A stretch of DNA of 10,250 nucleotides from Pseudomonadota bacterium (GTDB lineage: Bacteria; Pseudomonadota; Gammaproteobacteria; Burkholderiales; Burkholderiaceae_C), in the NCBI GenBank assembly GCA_018241985.1, contig JAFECV010000038.1:1-10250 (forward strand), given 5' to 3'. This document shows, piece after piece, positions 1-6,895 of this stretch (positions within the stretch are counted from its first letter, which is position 1; every line of letters begins with the position of its first letter). Under the pieces are notes generated by a model. That model worked only from the letters and a program-made list of their open reading frames with translations. It did no database searches and was not told the DNA's origin. The position numbers and the translations under genes are program-made.

Positions 1-1150
1 GCGCGACGTCGACCGCCTCGACCAATGCGTCGCAGCGCGTGCCGCGCGTCGCGTCGGCACGAGGGTCGGGGTCGTAGACGATGAGCGGCGCGCGGATGAC
101 CGGTTCGTGGAACAGGTCCTTCTCGCCCATCCAGTGGTCGCCCAGGTAGTCGCCATGATCGGAGGTGAACACGATCATCGTGTTCTCCATCAGCCCGCGG
201 TCCTCCAGGAACGCGAACAGGCGACCGAGCTGGTCATCGATCTGCTTGATCAGCCCCATGTAGCCCGGCATGACCGCCTCGCGCACGCCTTCGCGCGAGA
301 AGGTCCTGGAGACGCGGTGATTCATCATCGCGCGGTAGAGCGGATGCGGATCCTGCCGCTCGCGTTCGCTGCGCACGACCGGCAGCGCATCGTCCTGTCC
401 GTACATGCTGGCATAGGGTTCCGGAACGATGTACGGCCAGTGCGGCTTGATGTACGACAGGTGCAGGCACCACGGCTGGTCGCCCGCGCCGGCGATGAAA
501 TCCATCGCGCGCCGGGTGATATAGGGCGTTTCGGAGTGCTCGTCGGGAACGCGCGCCGGGCGGTTCGAATATTTCAGGAACCAGCCCGACCGCAAATGGC
601 CCGCGTCGTCCACCGTCGAGTTGGCCCAGCTTTCCCATGGGTTATCACCGTCGAAGCCCTGCTCGCGCAAGTAGGTGTTGTAGGCCGGGTCCGGATCGTG
701 GCCCGAGTACGGATGAATGCCGTCGTCGCGCTCGTACGGATCGAACCCGCACTCCGCGATGCGCACGCCGATCATCGAGTTCGGGTCGATGCCCAGGCGC
801 GACATGCCGGCCAGGTCGGCCCGCATGTGCGTCTTGCCCACCAGAACGGACCGCACGCCGAGCGGGCGCAGGTGGTCCCCGATCGTCATCTCGCCGGCCT
901 TGAGCGGGACGAAGTTCCAGCTCGCGCCATGCGCATGCACGTAGCGGCCGGTGTAATAGCTCATGCGGGACGGCCCGCACACGGGTGATTGAACGTATGC
1001 CCGGTCGAAGATCATTCCCTTGCGCGCAAGGGCGTCGAGGTTCGGCGTCTTCAAGGCGGGATGCCCAAAGCACGACAGGTGATCGGCGCGAAGCTGGTCA
1101 CACATGATGAACAGGACGTTTTTGACGCTGCGTGTCACGGTCGACTCCAT
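1..1150 (-). CDS. Sulfatase / phosphonate monoester hydrolase-like enzyme (partial, 3' end outside window)
   Basis: An open minus-strand frame of 383 codons runs off the left edge without a stop. The protein belongs to the alkaline-phosphatase superfamily sulfatases: an N-terminal NVLFIMCDQLRAD strand with metal ligands D18 and Q19, then the full sulfatase signature CGPSRMSYYTGR with C58 as the residue expected to become formylglycine. GKTHM (K106, H108) and FTSDHGDYLGDH (D331, H332) supply further active-site residues. The segments HWPYIVPEPYASMYG and GLIKQIDDQLGRLFAFLE resemble the rhizobial phosphonate monoester hydrolase/arylsulfatase branch more than choline sulfatase, so the substrate (sulfate ester, or phosphonate/phosphate diester) is open. 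No signal peptide is visible, so a cytoplasmic location is likely. An ATG six bases upstream (1156) is an equally possible start; an in-frame TAA at 1162-1160 excludes anything longer. Neither start has a clear ribosome binding site. The maturase that makes formylglycine is not in the window. The gene diverges from the lysR at 1254, its probable regulator. Confidence 0.9.
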   Translation of the reverse strand, partial: MESTVTRSVKNVLFIMCDQLRADHLSCFGHPALKTPNLDALARKGMIFDRAYVQSPVCGPSRMSYYTGRYVHAHGASWNFVPLKAGEMTIGDHLRPLGVRSVLVGKTHMRADLAGMSRLGIDPNSMIGVRIAECGFDPYERDDGIHPYSGHDPDPAYNTYLREQGFDGDNPWESWANSTVDDAGHLRSGWFLKYSNRPARVPDEHSETPYITRRAMDFIAGAGDQPWCLHLSYIKPHWPYIVPEPYASMYGQDDALPVVRSERERQDPHPLYRAMMNHRVSRTFSREGVREAVMPGYMGLIKQIDDQLGRLFAFLEDRGLMENTMIVFTSDHGDYLGDHWMGEKDLFHEPVIRAPLIVYDPDPRADATRGTRCDALVEAVDVA

Positions 1151-1181
1151 GGTCATGCTTTAGGTGTGAAGGAATTCTAGG

Positions 1182-1210
1182 AAGGTAGCTTGCATTGGAG
1201 TAGTGTTCAA
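1182..1210 (-). promoter_or_regulatory. Candidate sigma-70 promoter of the sulfatase gene
   Basis: On the minus strand TTGAAC (1210-1205) and TACCTT (1187-1182) are separated by 17 bases and lie just upstream of the sulfatase start. The -35 is good and the -10 is weak (3 of 6 matches), which fits a promoter needing an activator. It abuts the candidate LysR site at 1213-1225. The assignment rests on spacing and hexamer match only. Confidence 0.4.
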
Positions 1211-1212
1211 AT

Positions 1213-1225
1213 TTGATATCTATCA
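1213..1225. promoter_or_regulatory. Candidate LysR-type operator (T-N11-A) in the divergent intergenic region
   Basis: TTGATATCTATCA fits the T-N11-A rule for LysR-type regulators and contains the dyad TGATA-TC-TATCA (1214-1225). A second TATCA follows at 1234-1238, and between them ACCA-T-TGGT (1225-1233) forms a further small dyad. The site lies directly upstream of the candidate sulfatase -35 box and about 30 bp before the lysR start codon, so one bound regulator could activate the sulfatase gene and repress its own. The surrounding bases are visibly richer in A/T than the flanking genes. Confidence 0.45.
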
Positions 1226-1253
1226 CCATTGGTTATCACTACCAGGACAACGC

Positions 1254-2147
1254 ATGCGCCTGCAGCAATTACAGCTACTCATGACCTTGGCCGAGACCGG
1301 CAGCCTGCGCGCAGCCGCCGAGGTGTTGAATCTGACGCAGCCGGCCTTGAGCAAGTCGCTGCGGCAGCTCGAGGAAGAATTCGGCGCCACGCTGGTTGTG
1401 CGCAGCGCCAGAGGCGCACACCTGGCGCCGGCCGGCGAACTTCTGGCGGCACGCGCCGCGATCGTCGTGCGCGAACTCGACCGCGCCCGCGAAGAAGTCG
1501 CCTGGCATCTGCGGCACACGTCTGCGCAGGTGACCATGGGTGTTTCGCCGGCGACCGCAATCGTGCTGGCGCCCGATGCCATTGCCCGGTTCAGCGCGCG
1601 CTGGCCGCAGGTGAAGGTGCGCGTGCGCGACGCGCTCTACCCCGACGCCCTGCGGCAGCTGCGCGCCGGCGAACTGGACTTCACCATCGGACCGCTACCA
1701 GTGGAAGGCGTGGGATCCGATCTGGTGGTGCAGCCGCTGTTCGACGGCCAGGATGTGATTGCCTGTCGGCGCGGGCATCCGCTTGCCAGGGCGCGCCGCC
1801 TCGCCGACCTCGTCGATGCGCGCTGGATCGTCACCGGTCCCACCGGCGGTCCCGGCGATCCGATGAAGCTCGGCTTCGGCGCGCTCGGACTGCGCGAACC
1901 GGAGGTTTACCTCGCGTGCGAATCGTTTTCCACGCTGCTCGGCCTGATGCCCTCCTTCGACGTGCTGGGCATCATGCCGCAGCGGTTCTTTGAGCGATAT
2001 GGCCCACGGATGGGCTTGGTCCAACTGCCGATCGACGATCCGCTGCCGATCGTCACGATTCATGTGGTCTGGCGGGCCGGGACGAGGCTGACGGTCCCGG
2101 GCCAGAGGTTGCTCGATGCGGTCATACAGGTGGGACGGAACCCGTAG
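1254..2147 (+). CDS. LysR-type transcriptional regulator
   Basis: This 297-aa protein has the length and layout of a LysR-type regulator. Residues 1-60 are the winged helix-turn-helix domain (LMTLAETGSLRAAAEVLNLTQPALSKSLRQLE, here shown only as its hallmark parts SLRAAAEVLNLTQPALSKSL), followed by a linker helix (about 60-90) and a periplasmic-binding-like effector domain (about 95-297), with TMGVSPATA and DFTIGPLP typical of the first lobe. The open frame begins 51 bases earlier at 1203, but the ATG at 1254 is preferred: it has AGGA at 1244-1247 with 6-base spacing, and it starts the protein right at the family's usual N-terminus. The gene diverges from the sulfatase gene, the classic arrangement for a local activator. 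The inducer cannot be read from the sequence. It ends 58 bp from the convergent CLC gene with no obvious intrinsic terminator between. Confidence 0.93.
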   Translation: MRLQQLQLLMTLAETGSLRAAAEVLNLTQPALSKSLRQLEEEFGATLVVRSARGAHLAPAGELLAARAAIVVRELDRAREEVAWHLRHTSAQVTMGVSPATAIVLAPDAIARFSARWPQVKVRVRDALYPDALRQLRAGELDFTIGPLPVEGVGSDLVVQPLFDGQDVIACRRGHPLARARRLADLVDARWIVTGPTGGPGDPMKLGFGALGLREPEVYLACESFSTLLGLMPSFDVLGIMPQRFFERYGPRMGLVQLPIDDPLPIVTIHVVWRAGTRLTVPGQRLLDAVIQVGRNP

Positions 2148-2205
2148 CAGCGTCCACAGGCGACCCGCAGCGCGCGCTACCCACGCCGCGGCCACCGGGG
2201 GCATT

Positions 2206-3582
2206 TCACTCGTTGCCGGTTCGGTCCCGTCCGCGCCGCCCGAGCCCGCGCAGCCGCTCGCGCCACCAGCGCAGCAGGCCGTACGAGAGCTGGACCTTCT
2301 CCTGCCCGACCGGCAGGTCGGCGGTCGCGACGATCCACGCGGACTTCGGGTACGCGATCTGCTGCGCCGGGTACACGCTGCGGTGGCCGATCATCAGGTA
2401 CGCGGCGACGCAGGCGCCGGCCACGTACAGCACCGAGCCGGCGCCGAACAGCTCGGCGCCCATCAGCACCGCGGCGATCGGCGCGTTCGACGCCGACGCG
2501 ACCACCGCGACCAGGCCGACCGCCGCGCCCTGCGCCGGCGCCATGCCCAGGAGCGGCGCGAACGCGCCGCCGGTGACCGCGCCGATCACGAACTGCGGCG
2601 TGACGATGCCGCCGTAGAAACCCGAGCCGAGCGTGACCGCGACCAGCAGCGCCTTCCACAAAAAGCCCAGGTAGGGCATGGCCTCGCCGTGCAGCGCGCG
2701 CTCCATCAGCGGCAGACTCAGGCCCAGGTAATCGGTCGGGATCAGCGTGACGAGCAGCGCGACCGCGATGCCGCCGGCCAGCGGCGTCAACGGCGGCCAG
2801 AGCGCAAAGCGCCGCTGCACCCATTCGAACCCCTGGCGCGCGAGGTTCAGCAGCTCGACGAACCAGGACGCGGCGACGCCGCACAGCACGCCGATCGCGA
2901 CGGTCTTCAGGAACAGCAGCTCGGTGAACGCGGTGTCGAACGCAATCGCGTACTGCGGATACGGCACGCCCCAGAACCGGCTGACCTCGAACGCGGTGAC
3001 GCCGGCGACGATGCCGGGGAACAGGAAGTCGTGCCGGATGCGGCCGATCGCGAGCATTTCGACGCCGTAGATCGCGCCGGCGATCGGCGTGCCGAACACG
3101 CTGGCGAAGCCGGCGCTGACGCCGCAGGCGACCAGCCGCTTGCGCAGCTCGGGGTTGAGCCGCAGCAGCCGGCCGACGCCGGCGGCCAGGCTGGCGCCGA
3201 TGTGCGAGCAAGGCCCTTCCTTGCCGGCCGAGCCGCCGCAGGCGAGCGTGATCAGCGCCGCGACCGGCTTGATCCACAGCGTCGCAAGCGGCATCCGGCC
3301 CTGCTGCTCGTTCACCGCGACGATCGGCTCGTCGTGCAGGCCGCTTCGGTCGAGCCGGTACGCATAGTGCAGCAGCAGGCCGTTCGCCAGGCCGCCCGCC
3401 GGCAGTAGGATCGCCAGCAGCCACCACGGCGCGCCGTAGACGCGGCCCTCGGTCAGGAACAGCCCGCGCAGGAACAGGCTGCAGCCGCTGCCGACCAGCG
3501 CGCCGGTGGCGACCGCGAGCAGCAACCACAGCACGATGGTCGCCAGCATCACGAGCGGTTCGGCGGGAGAGAGGCGTCGCAT
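2206..3582 (-). CDS. CLC-family chloride channel or H+/anion antiporter
   Basis: The 458-aa integral membrane protein is a CLC transporter with many hydrophobic helices and no C-terminal CBS domains. GSAGKEGP (residues 117-124) is the second CLC selectivity motif, with E122 in the place of the gating glutamate. GTPIAGAIYGVEM follows, with E175 near the position of the internal proton glutamate of E. coli ClcA, and GFYGGIVTP (to P329) replaces the usual GxFxP motif. SASNAPIAAVLMGAELFG near 363-380 matches the late SRAPLT-like helix. The first motif GSGIP is missing; the equivalent stretch reads EPIVAVNEQQGRMPL, as in a bacterial and archaeal CLC branch. Either channel or proton-coupled function is possible. 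I chose the ATG at 3582 because the extra 40 codons of the longest frame (to 3702) are arginine- and proline-rich, polar and unlike a CLC N-terminus. No good ribosome binding site precedes 3582. The gene is convergent with lysR and downstream of the nor operon on the same strand. Confidence 0.9.
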   Translation of the reverse strand: MRRLSPAEPLVMLATIVLWLLLAVATGALVGSGCSLFLRGLFLTEGRVYGAPWWLLAILLPAGGLANGLLLHYAYRLDRSGLHDEPIVAVNEQQGRMPLATLWIKPVAALITLACGGSAGKEGPCSHIGASLAAGVGRLLRLNPELRKRLVACGVSAGFASVFGTPIAGAIYGVEMLAIGRIRHDFLFPGIVAGVTAFEVSRFWGVPYPQYAIAFDTAFTELLFLKTVAIGVLCGVAASWFVELLNLARQGFEWVQRRFALWPPLTPLAGGIAVALLVTLIPTDYLGLSLPLMERALHGEAMPYLGFLWKALLVAVTLGSGFYGGIVTPQFVIGAVTGGAFAPLLGMAPAQGAAVGLVAVVASASNAPIAAVLMGAELFGAGSVLYVAGACVAAYLMIGHRSVYPAQQIAYPKSAWIVATADLPVGQEKVQLSYGLLRWWRERLRGLGRRGRDRTGNE

Positions 3583-3619
3583 GGCGTGGCGGCGGCAAGA
3601 GGTGCGCCGCACAAAACAA

Positions 3620-3638
3620 AGCCGCAAAGGTTGCGGCT
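3620..3638 (-). terminator. Hairpin with T-rich tail, likely intrinsic terminator on the minus strand
   Basis: The perfect inverted repeat AGCCGCAA-AGG-TTGCGGCT is followed, read on the minus strand, by TTTGTTTTGTG. That is the form of a Rho-independent terminator. It lies about 170 bases beyond the stop of the cytochrome c gene, the last gene of the nor operon, and 38 bases before the CLC start codon. It could end the nor transcript or act as a leader attenuator for CLC. The 3-base loop is small, so the outer pairs may rearrange. Confidence 0.5.
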
Positions 3639-3639
3639 C

Positions 3640-3645
3640 ATTGTA
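3640..3645 (-). promoter_or_regulatory. Candidate -10 box (TACAAT) of the CLC gene
   Basis: TACAAT on the minus strand is a 5-of-6 match to the sigma-70 -10 box. A weak -35-like TCGATC lies 17 bases upstream. A start about 7 bases downstream would fall inside the hairpin at 3620-3638, so promoter and full terminator function may be alternatives. Evidence is the hexamer only. Confidence 0.3.
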
Positions 3646-3703
3646 GGGGGCGCGGTCAGGCCGATCGACGCCGTGCGTGTCGCGCGGCGGGCAGGGCCGC
3701 ACG

Positions 3704-3726
3704 CCGGATTTCCGAACGAAATCGGG
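3704..3726. repeat. Imperfect inverted repeat in the CLC/cytochrome c intergenic region
   Basis: CCGGATTTC (3704-3712) and GAAATCGGG (3718-3726) pair with one mismatch around CGAAC; the inner six pairs GATTTC/GAAATC are perfect. No T-run follows on either strand, so it is not a standard terminator. It could be a protein-binding site or an RNA hairpin in the 3' tail of the nor transcript. The rest of 3603-3806 shows nothing I can name. Confidence 0.35.
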
Positions 3727-3806
3727 CTACAGCACCCTACCGGTCTTCGGAGTCAGCTATCAAACGAGTAGCATCGCCCGCGCGACGGCAGGTGCGGACT
3801 TGCCGC

Positions 3807-4124
3807 TCAAGGCGATTTCAGCGATGCCAGGTAGGCAGCGAGGTTCGCGATGTCGCCGTCGCTCAGGCCCTTGGCCATCGGCTGCATGATCGGGTTCGGG
3901 CGGCTGCCGTCGCGGAACGCCTTGAGTTGCACGACCAGGTATTCCTCCTTCTGACCGCCGAGGTTCGGGTAGATCGGCGCGACCGCGATGCCGCCGGGTC
4001 CGTGGCACGCGATGCAGGTGGCGTCGTACTGGCGCTTGCCGGCGGCCGGATCGGCGGCCTGGGCCGATGCCGCGAATGCCGTGACGGCGATCGTCACGCA
4101 AGACAGGAGGCTGCGCTTGTTCAT
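3807..4124 (-). CDS. Periplasmic monohaem c-type cytochrome, last gene of the nor operon
   Basis: This 105-aa protein starts with a signal peptide ([10 protein letters not shown], then a hydrophobic stretch, cleavage likely after AQA at residue 23). The mature part of about 82 residues is a class I cytochrome c. CIACH (C37, C40, H41) binds haem covalently, [13 protein letters not shown] is typical of the c4/c553-like branch, and [13 protein letters not shown] supplies the sixth ligand as M80 or M83. The C-terminal helix is [12 protein letters not shown]. The ATG at 4124 has GGAGAA seven bases upstream. It follows the 109-aa membrane protein gene by 65 bp on the same strand, so it probably sits on the nor transcript. 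A role as electron donor to NorC is inferred from position and size. The family itself is certain; the partner is not. Confidence 0.9.
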   Translation of the reverse strand: MNKRSLLSCVTIAVTAFAASAQAADPAAGKRQYDATCIACHGPGGIAVAPIYPNLGGQKEEYLVVQLKAFRDGSRPNPIMQPMAKGLSDGDIANLAAYLASLKSP

Positions 4125-4173
4125 GTTCGAGTTCTCCGGAAATTTGGAATGGCGGCGACGAGGGTCGGGTACG

Positions 4174-4194
4174 GTGTTCAGGTCCGTGTTCAGG
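4174..4194. repeat. Short tandem direct repeat before the cytochrome c gene
   Basis: GTGTTCAGG occurs at 4174-4182 and again at 4186-4194, 12 bases apart, spanning the stop codon of the upstream 109-aa gene. It may be a small slippage duplication that extended the intergenic gap. No function is evident. Confidence 0.4.
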
Positions 4195-4519
4195 CGGCCA
4201 CCGGCCTGGGCCGGTACAGCGCAGCCCAGAACGCGATCACCGGCACCGCGCAACCCACCCAGAATCCGGTCCAGAAGGTCAGGTACGGGAGCGTCGCCAG
4301 CGGCAGCAGGGCCAGCACGCCGAGCAGGATCGCCAGCACGATGTTGACGGTGCTGAACCAGGCGTGCGCATCGCTGCGCCGGGCCCACAGCGCCATCACC
4401 AGCATGATCGCGGCGAACCCGAGCAGCGGAAAGTAGCGCCGCTCGATCCAGGTCGGGTTCAGCACCACGGAGTAGGCCAGCACCAGCCCGGTCAATGTGT
4501 TGATGAGGTTGGGAATCAT
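4190..4519 (-). CDS. Small four-helix membrane protein of the nor operon, SPW-repeat-like
   Basis: The 109-aa protein has four hydrophobic segments (about 4-22, 29-47, 55-77 and 79-102) and few charges. Its two halves look alike: each begins with an Asn followed by a Gly/Leu-rich helix, then a Pro-containing turn and a second helix, which recalls the SPW two-helix repeat family. I do not recognise a specific orthologue. The ATG at 4519 overlaps the stop of the preceding gene as ATGA, with GAGGAAG seven bases upstream of the start, so translation is probably coupled. A longer frame reaches back to 4750 but only as out-of-frame reading of the upstream gene. Position inside the nor operon suggests an accessory role in NO reductase assembly or stability; this is inference. 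Confidence 0.85.
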   Translation of the reverse strand: MIPNLINTLTGLVLAYSVVLNPTWIERRYFPLLGFAAIMLVMALWARRSDAHAWFSTVNIVLAILLGVLALLPLATLPYLTFWTGFWVGCAVPVIAFWAALYRPRPVAA

Positions 4520-4815
4520 GAGTGGGCTTCCTCGTCGGAGTGCAGTCGTTCCAGGTAACGAAGGGTGATCGGCGGAATCGCCGCGTAGGCGAGCGCGCTG
4601 CCGATGATCAGCAGCTTCCAGCCGAAATCGAGCGGCGAGATCACGGCGATCGCCAGCGCGAGAAGCAGTGCAAGCGCATAGCTGGCGACGCCGGCGCGGA
4701 CCAGATCCTTGCGCGCGCGCACGCGGCCGACGCAATAGAGCACGCCCCATGCACCGCCGGCGAGCACGAGCAGCCCCATCATCACCGTGGTCTCGATCAG
4801 CGCCTGCGGCGTCAT
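4516..4815 (-). CDS. Small three-helix membrane protein of the nor operon (possible NorH-like)
   Basis: The 99-aa protein has three hydrophobic stretches (about 8-28, 44-60 and 66-84), a basic loop [10 protein letters not shown] between the first two, and an acidic tail LHSDEEAHS, so the basic loop probably faces the cytoplasm. I recognise no catalytic or metal-binding motif. Its ATG overlaps the norB stop codon as ATGA, and its own stop overlaps the next start the same way, so the three genes should be made together. The ribosome binding site inside the end of norB is weak (CGGAA), which fits translational coupling. In Thermus a small membrane protein gene norH follows norCB; the position matches, but I cannot show homology. 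Reading a longer frame to 5865 is an artefact of antisense-free GC-rich DNA overlapping norB. Confidence 0.85.
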   Translation of the reverse strand: MTPQALIETTVMMGLLVLAGGAWGVLYCVGRVRARKDLVRAGVASYALALLLALAIAVISPLDFGWKLLIIGSALAYAAIPPITLRYLERLHSDEEAHS

Positions 4816-6215
4816 GCGGGTTCCGGTTGTGCCTGCGATGCGGGGATCGGCAGCTTGGCTGGCGCGGTCAGCAGGTCGTAAATCAGCATCACGTAGCCCG
4901 CGGCGAAGATGATGCCGAAGCCGACCCGCGCATACATGCCGCTGACGAACCAGGGGTTCTCCGAGGCCATGGTGAACGCCATCAGCGTGGAACCGCCGGC
5001 CGCGCGCCCGAAGAACGCCTGCGCCATCCCGGCCAGCAAGAGGCCCATCACCATGCCGACCATGCCCAGGTTCAGCAGGCCGAAGCCCCACTTCCAGCGG
5101 TTGCCGGCCAGGTAGGCTACGCCCGACACCTTCTGCTTGGCGACGTACAGCATCGCGATGATGCCGCAGACATAGGCGCCGTAGAACGCGAAGTGGCCGT
5201 GCGACACGGTCCACTGCGTGCCGTGCGAGAACATGTTGATCTGCGGCAGCGTCATCATGAAGCCCCAGACGCCGGCGCCGATGAAGTTCAGGAACGCCTC
5301 GGTCGTGATCCAGTAGTACGCCGGCTGGTTCGCGGTCTTCATGCGGTGCATGCCGGCGTCGTAGATCGCGTGCACGACCATGCCCAGCAGCGGCAACGGT
5401 TCGAGCGCCGAGAAGAAGCCGCCGATGCTGAGCCAGTAGCGCGGCGTGCCGATCCAGAAGTAATGGTGGCCGAGGCCGAGGATGCCCGCGCCGAGCACCA
5501 GCATCACCTCGATGTAGAGCCAGGCCTCGACGATGCGGCGCGACGTGCCCATCACGTCCATCAGCACCCAGGCCATCACGCAGCCGATCAGCACTTCCCA
5601 GGTGCTCTCGACCCACATGTGCACCAGCCACCACCACCAGTAGAGGTCGGTCGACATGTTCGTGTCGGCGGAGAACGCATCCAGATAGACGACCACCAGC
5701 GGCACGAGATCGATCGCCAGCACCCACAGGATGCCGGTCATGCGGCGCTTGACCTTGATGCAGGTCGCGAGCACGTTGTACGAGAACACCAGCATCACCG
5801 CGACGATGCCGATCGCGGCCCAGCGCGGCGCCTCGACGTACTTGCGGCCCTGGTTGATGAACCACAGCGAGAACTGGTTGCTGCTGCCGGTCTGCACGAA
5901 CAGGAACACCAGCGCGACGACGACCACCGCGGCGCAGAAGATCCAGAACATCAGCTCGGCCAGCCAGATGCCCTCGATCTCGTGCTCGAGTTCCTTCGGC
6001 AGGTACCAGTAGATCGCCCCGATCAGGCCCATCAGCAGCCAGATCACCAGCGTGTCGATGTGCAGCGTCTTCGCCATGTTGAAGTTGAAGACGTTGAACA
6101 GCATCGACGGGTACAGGTAGTACAGCGACGACAGCAGGCCGAACACGATCATCACGCCGAACAGCGTGGCGGCCGCGGTCAGGTAACGGAGCGCCAGTTT
6201 TTGCGAGCGGTACAT
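4812..6215 (-). CDS. norB: Nitric oxide reductase large subunit NorB
   Basis: NorB is the membrane catalytic subunit of cytochrome c-dependent NO reductase, reducing two NO to N2O at a haem b3/non-haem iron centre. The 467-aa protein has about 12 membrane helices and every expected ligand: H52 and H341 for haem b, H339 for haem b3, and H199, H250, H251 plus E203 for FeB (HMWVE and GHHYFWIG). These sit a constant 8 residues earlier than the P. aeruginosa positions from H207 to H349. E272 in SALEPLP, the second conserved glutamate, is also present. HxxxE places it in the cNOR family rather than oxidases or the eNOR/sNOR types. The ATG at 6215 has a perfect AGGAGG six bases upstream. It begins 13 bp after norC and overlaps the 99-aa membrane gene by 4 bp. 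There is no long N-terminal quinol-oxidase extension, so this is not qNor. Confidence 0.96.
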   Translation of the reverse strand: MYRSQKLALRYLTAAATLFGVMIVFGLLSSLYYLYPSMLFNVFNFNMAKTLHIDTLVIWLLMGLIGAIYWYLPKELEHEIEGIWLAELMFWIFCAAVVVVALVFLFVQTGSSNQFSLWFINQGRKYVEAPRWAAIGIVAVMLVFSYNVLATCIKVKRRMTGILWVLAIDLVPLVVVYLDAFSADTNMSTDLYWWWWLVHMWVESTWEVLIGCVMAWVLMDVMGTSRRIVEAWLYIEVMLVLGAGILGLGHHYFWIGTPRYWLSIGGFFSALEPLPLLGMVVHAIYDAGMHRMKTANQPAYYWITTEAFLNFIGAGVWGFMMTLPQINMFSHGTQWTVSHGHFAFYGAYVCGIIAMLYVAKQKVSGVAYLAGNRWKWGFGLLNLGMVGMVMGLLLAGMAQAFFGRAAGGSTLMAFTMASENPWFVSGMYARVGFGIIFAAGYVMLIYDLLTAPAKLPIPASQAQPEPA

Positions 6216-6228
6216 GGCGGGCCTCCTG

Positions 6229-6822
6229 CTATTGCGGGTTCAGGCGGCCGAACCCGGCCGGAAATCCGTTGGTGTCGATCGACGAGAGCCACTTCAGGTA
6301 GGCGACGGTCGCGCGCGCCTCGTCCTCGCTCAGGTGCATGTTCGGCATCTCGCGGGACCAAGTCGGGTACTTGTCCGGGTGCATCAGGAACTCGACCATC
6401 GCGTCCTCGCGCGTCGCCTTGCCGGTCATCGGCATCCAGATCTGCGACCAGGCCGGATCGAGCCACGACTTGGTCAGGTCCGGACCGTAGTACGCGCCGT
6501 TGCCGAGGAAGGTGTGGCAGTTGAAGCAGTTGCGGCTCTGGATCACCAGCTTGCCCTTCTCCATCAACCGGGTCGCCTCGGCCTCGGTCACCACCTTGCC
6601 GAACAGCGGCTGCGGCCCGCCGATCACCGGCGTGTCGGCACTGCGCGCCCAGTCGTACTTGTAGCCGATCTCCTGGTTGATCACGTCGTACTTCGGCACG
6701 TTCCTGCCGCCGACCGAGATGTAGTTGTAGCTGTCGATGGTCAGGAACGCGAGCACCACCAGCATCACCAGCGTGGTGCTGACCGCGCCCGCGCGCCAGA
6801 ACAGCGGATCCTGAAAATTCAC
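6229..6822 (-). CDS. norC: Nitric oxide reductase cytochrome c subunit NorC (long form)
   Basis: NorC anchors in the membrane and passes electrons from a periplasmic donor to NorB. The 197-aa protein has one N-terminal helix (about 11-29), then a periplasmic haem domain with CFNCH (C99, C102, H103), the NorC hallmark GNGAYYGPDLT, and REMPNMHLSEDEA, in which M159 is the likely sixth ligand. It ends LKWLSSIDTNGFP, as in classic NorC. It is about 50 residues longer than P. aeruginosa NorC, mainly from a stretch at about 40-77 (VPKYDVINQEIGYKYD to PLFGK) between the helix and the haem site. The start codon is GTG at 6822; AGGGG lies seven bases upstream and the reading begins MNFQDPLFW. It heads the operon, directly downstream of the Dnr-type site. 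Confidence 0.95.
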   Translation of the reverse strand: MNFQDPLFWRAGAVSTTLVMLVVLAFLTIDSYNYISVGGRNVPKYDVINQEIGYKYDWARSADTPVIGGPQPLFGKVVTEAEATRLMEKGKLVIQSRNCFNCHTFLGNGAYYGPDLTKSWLDPAWSQIWMPMTGKATREDAMVEFLMHPDKYPTWSREMPNMHLSEDEARATVAYLKWLSSIDTNGFPAGFGRLNPQ

Positions 6823-6895
6823 GGTGTTACCCCTCGTTTCTTGTTCGCGGCGATCCGCGGCTGCTGCCCGAACCTCCGTTGTATCGGGGTGCGAT

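Noticed and set aside
107-988. 293-codon plus-strand open frame
   Set aside because: It lies antisense to the sulfatase, whose minus-strand product carries the complete signature and metal ligands. The plus-strand product is a His/Arg/Val-rich sequence with no domain, as expected from GC-rich antisense reading.
1203-1253. 17-residue N-terminal extension of the LysR protein
   Set aside because: It lacks a ribosome binding site, overlaps the operator candidate, and family members start at the MRLQQLQLL position.
2116-3408. 430-codon plus-strand open frame
   Set aside because: Antisense to the CLC gene; its product is almost entirely R, A, D, Q and H with no recognisable fold.
3603-3806. Possible fluoride riboswitch, tRNA or small RNA before the CLC gene
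   Set aside because: I compared both strands by eye with the conserved parts of the fluoride riboswitch and with tRNA arms and found no match beyond simple hairpins.
4668-6524. 618-codon plus-strand open frame
   Set aside because: The longest frame in the window, but antisense to norB and part of norC, which have all catalytic ligands. The His/Arg/Asp-rich product is a composition artefact.
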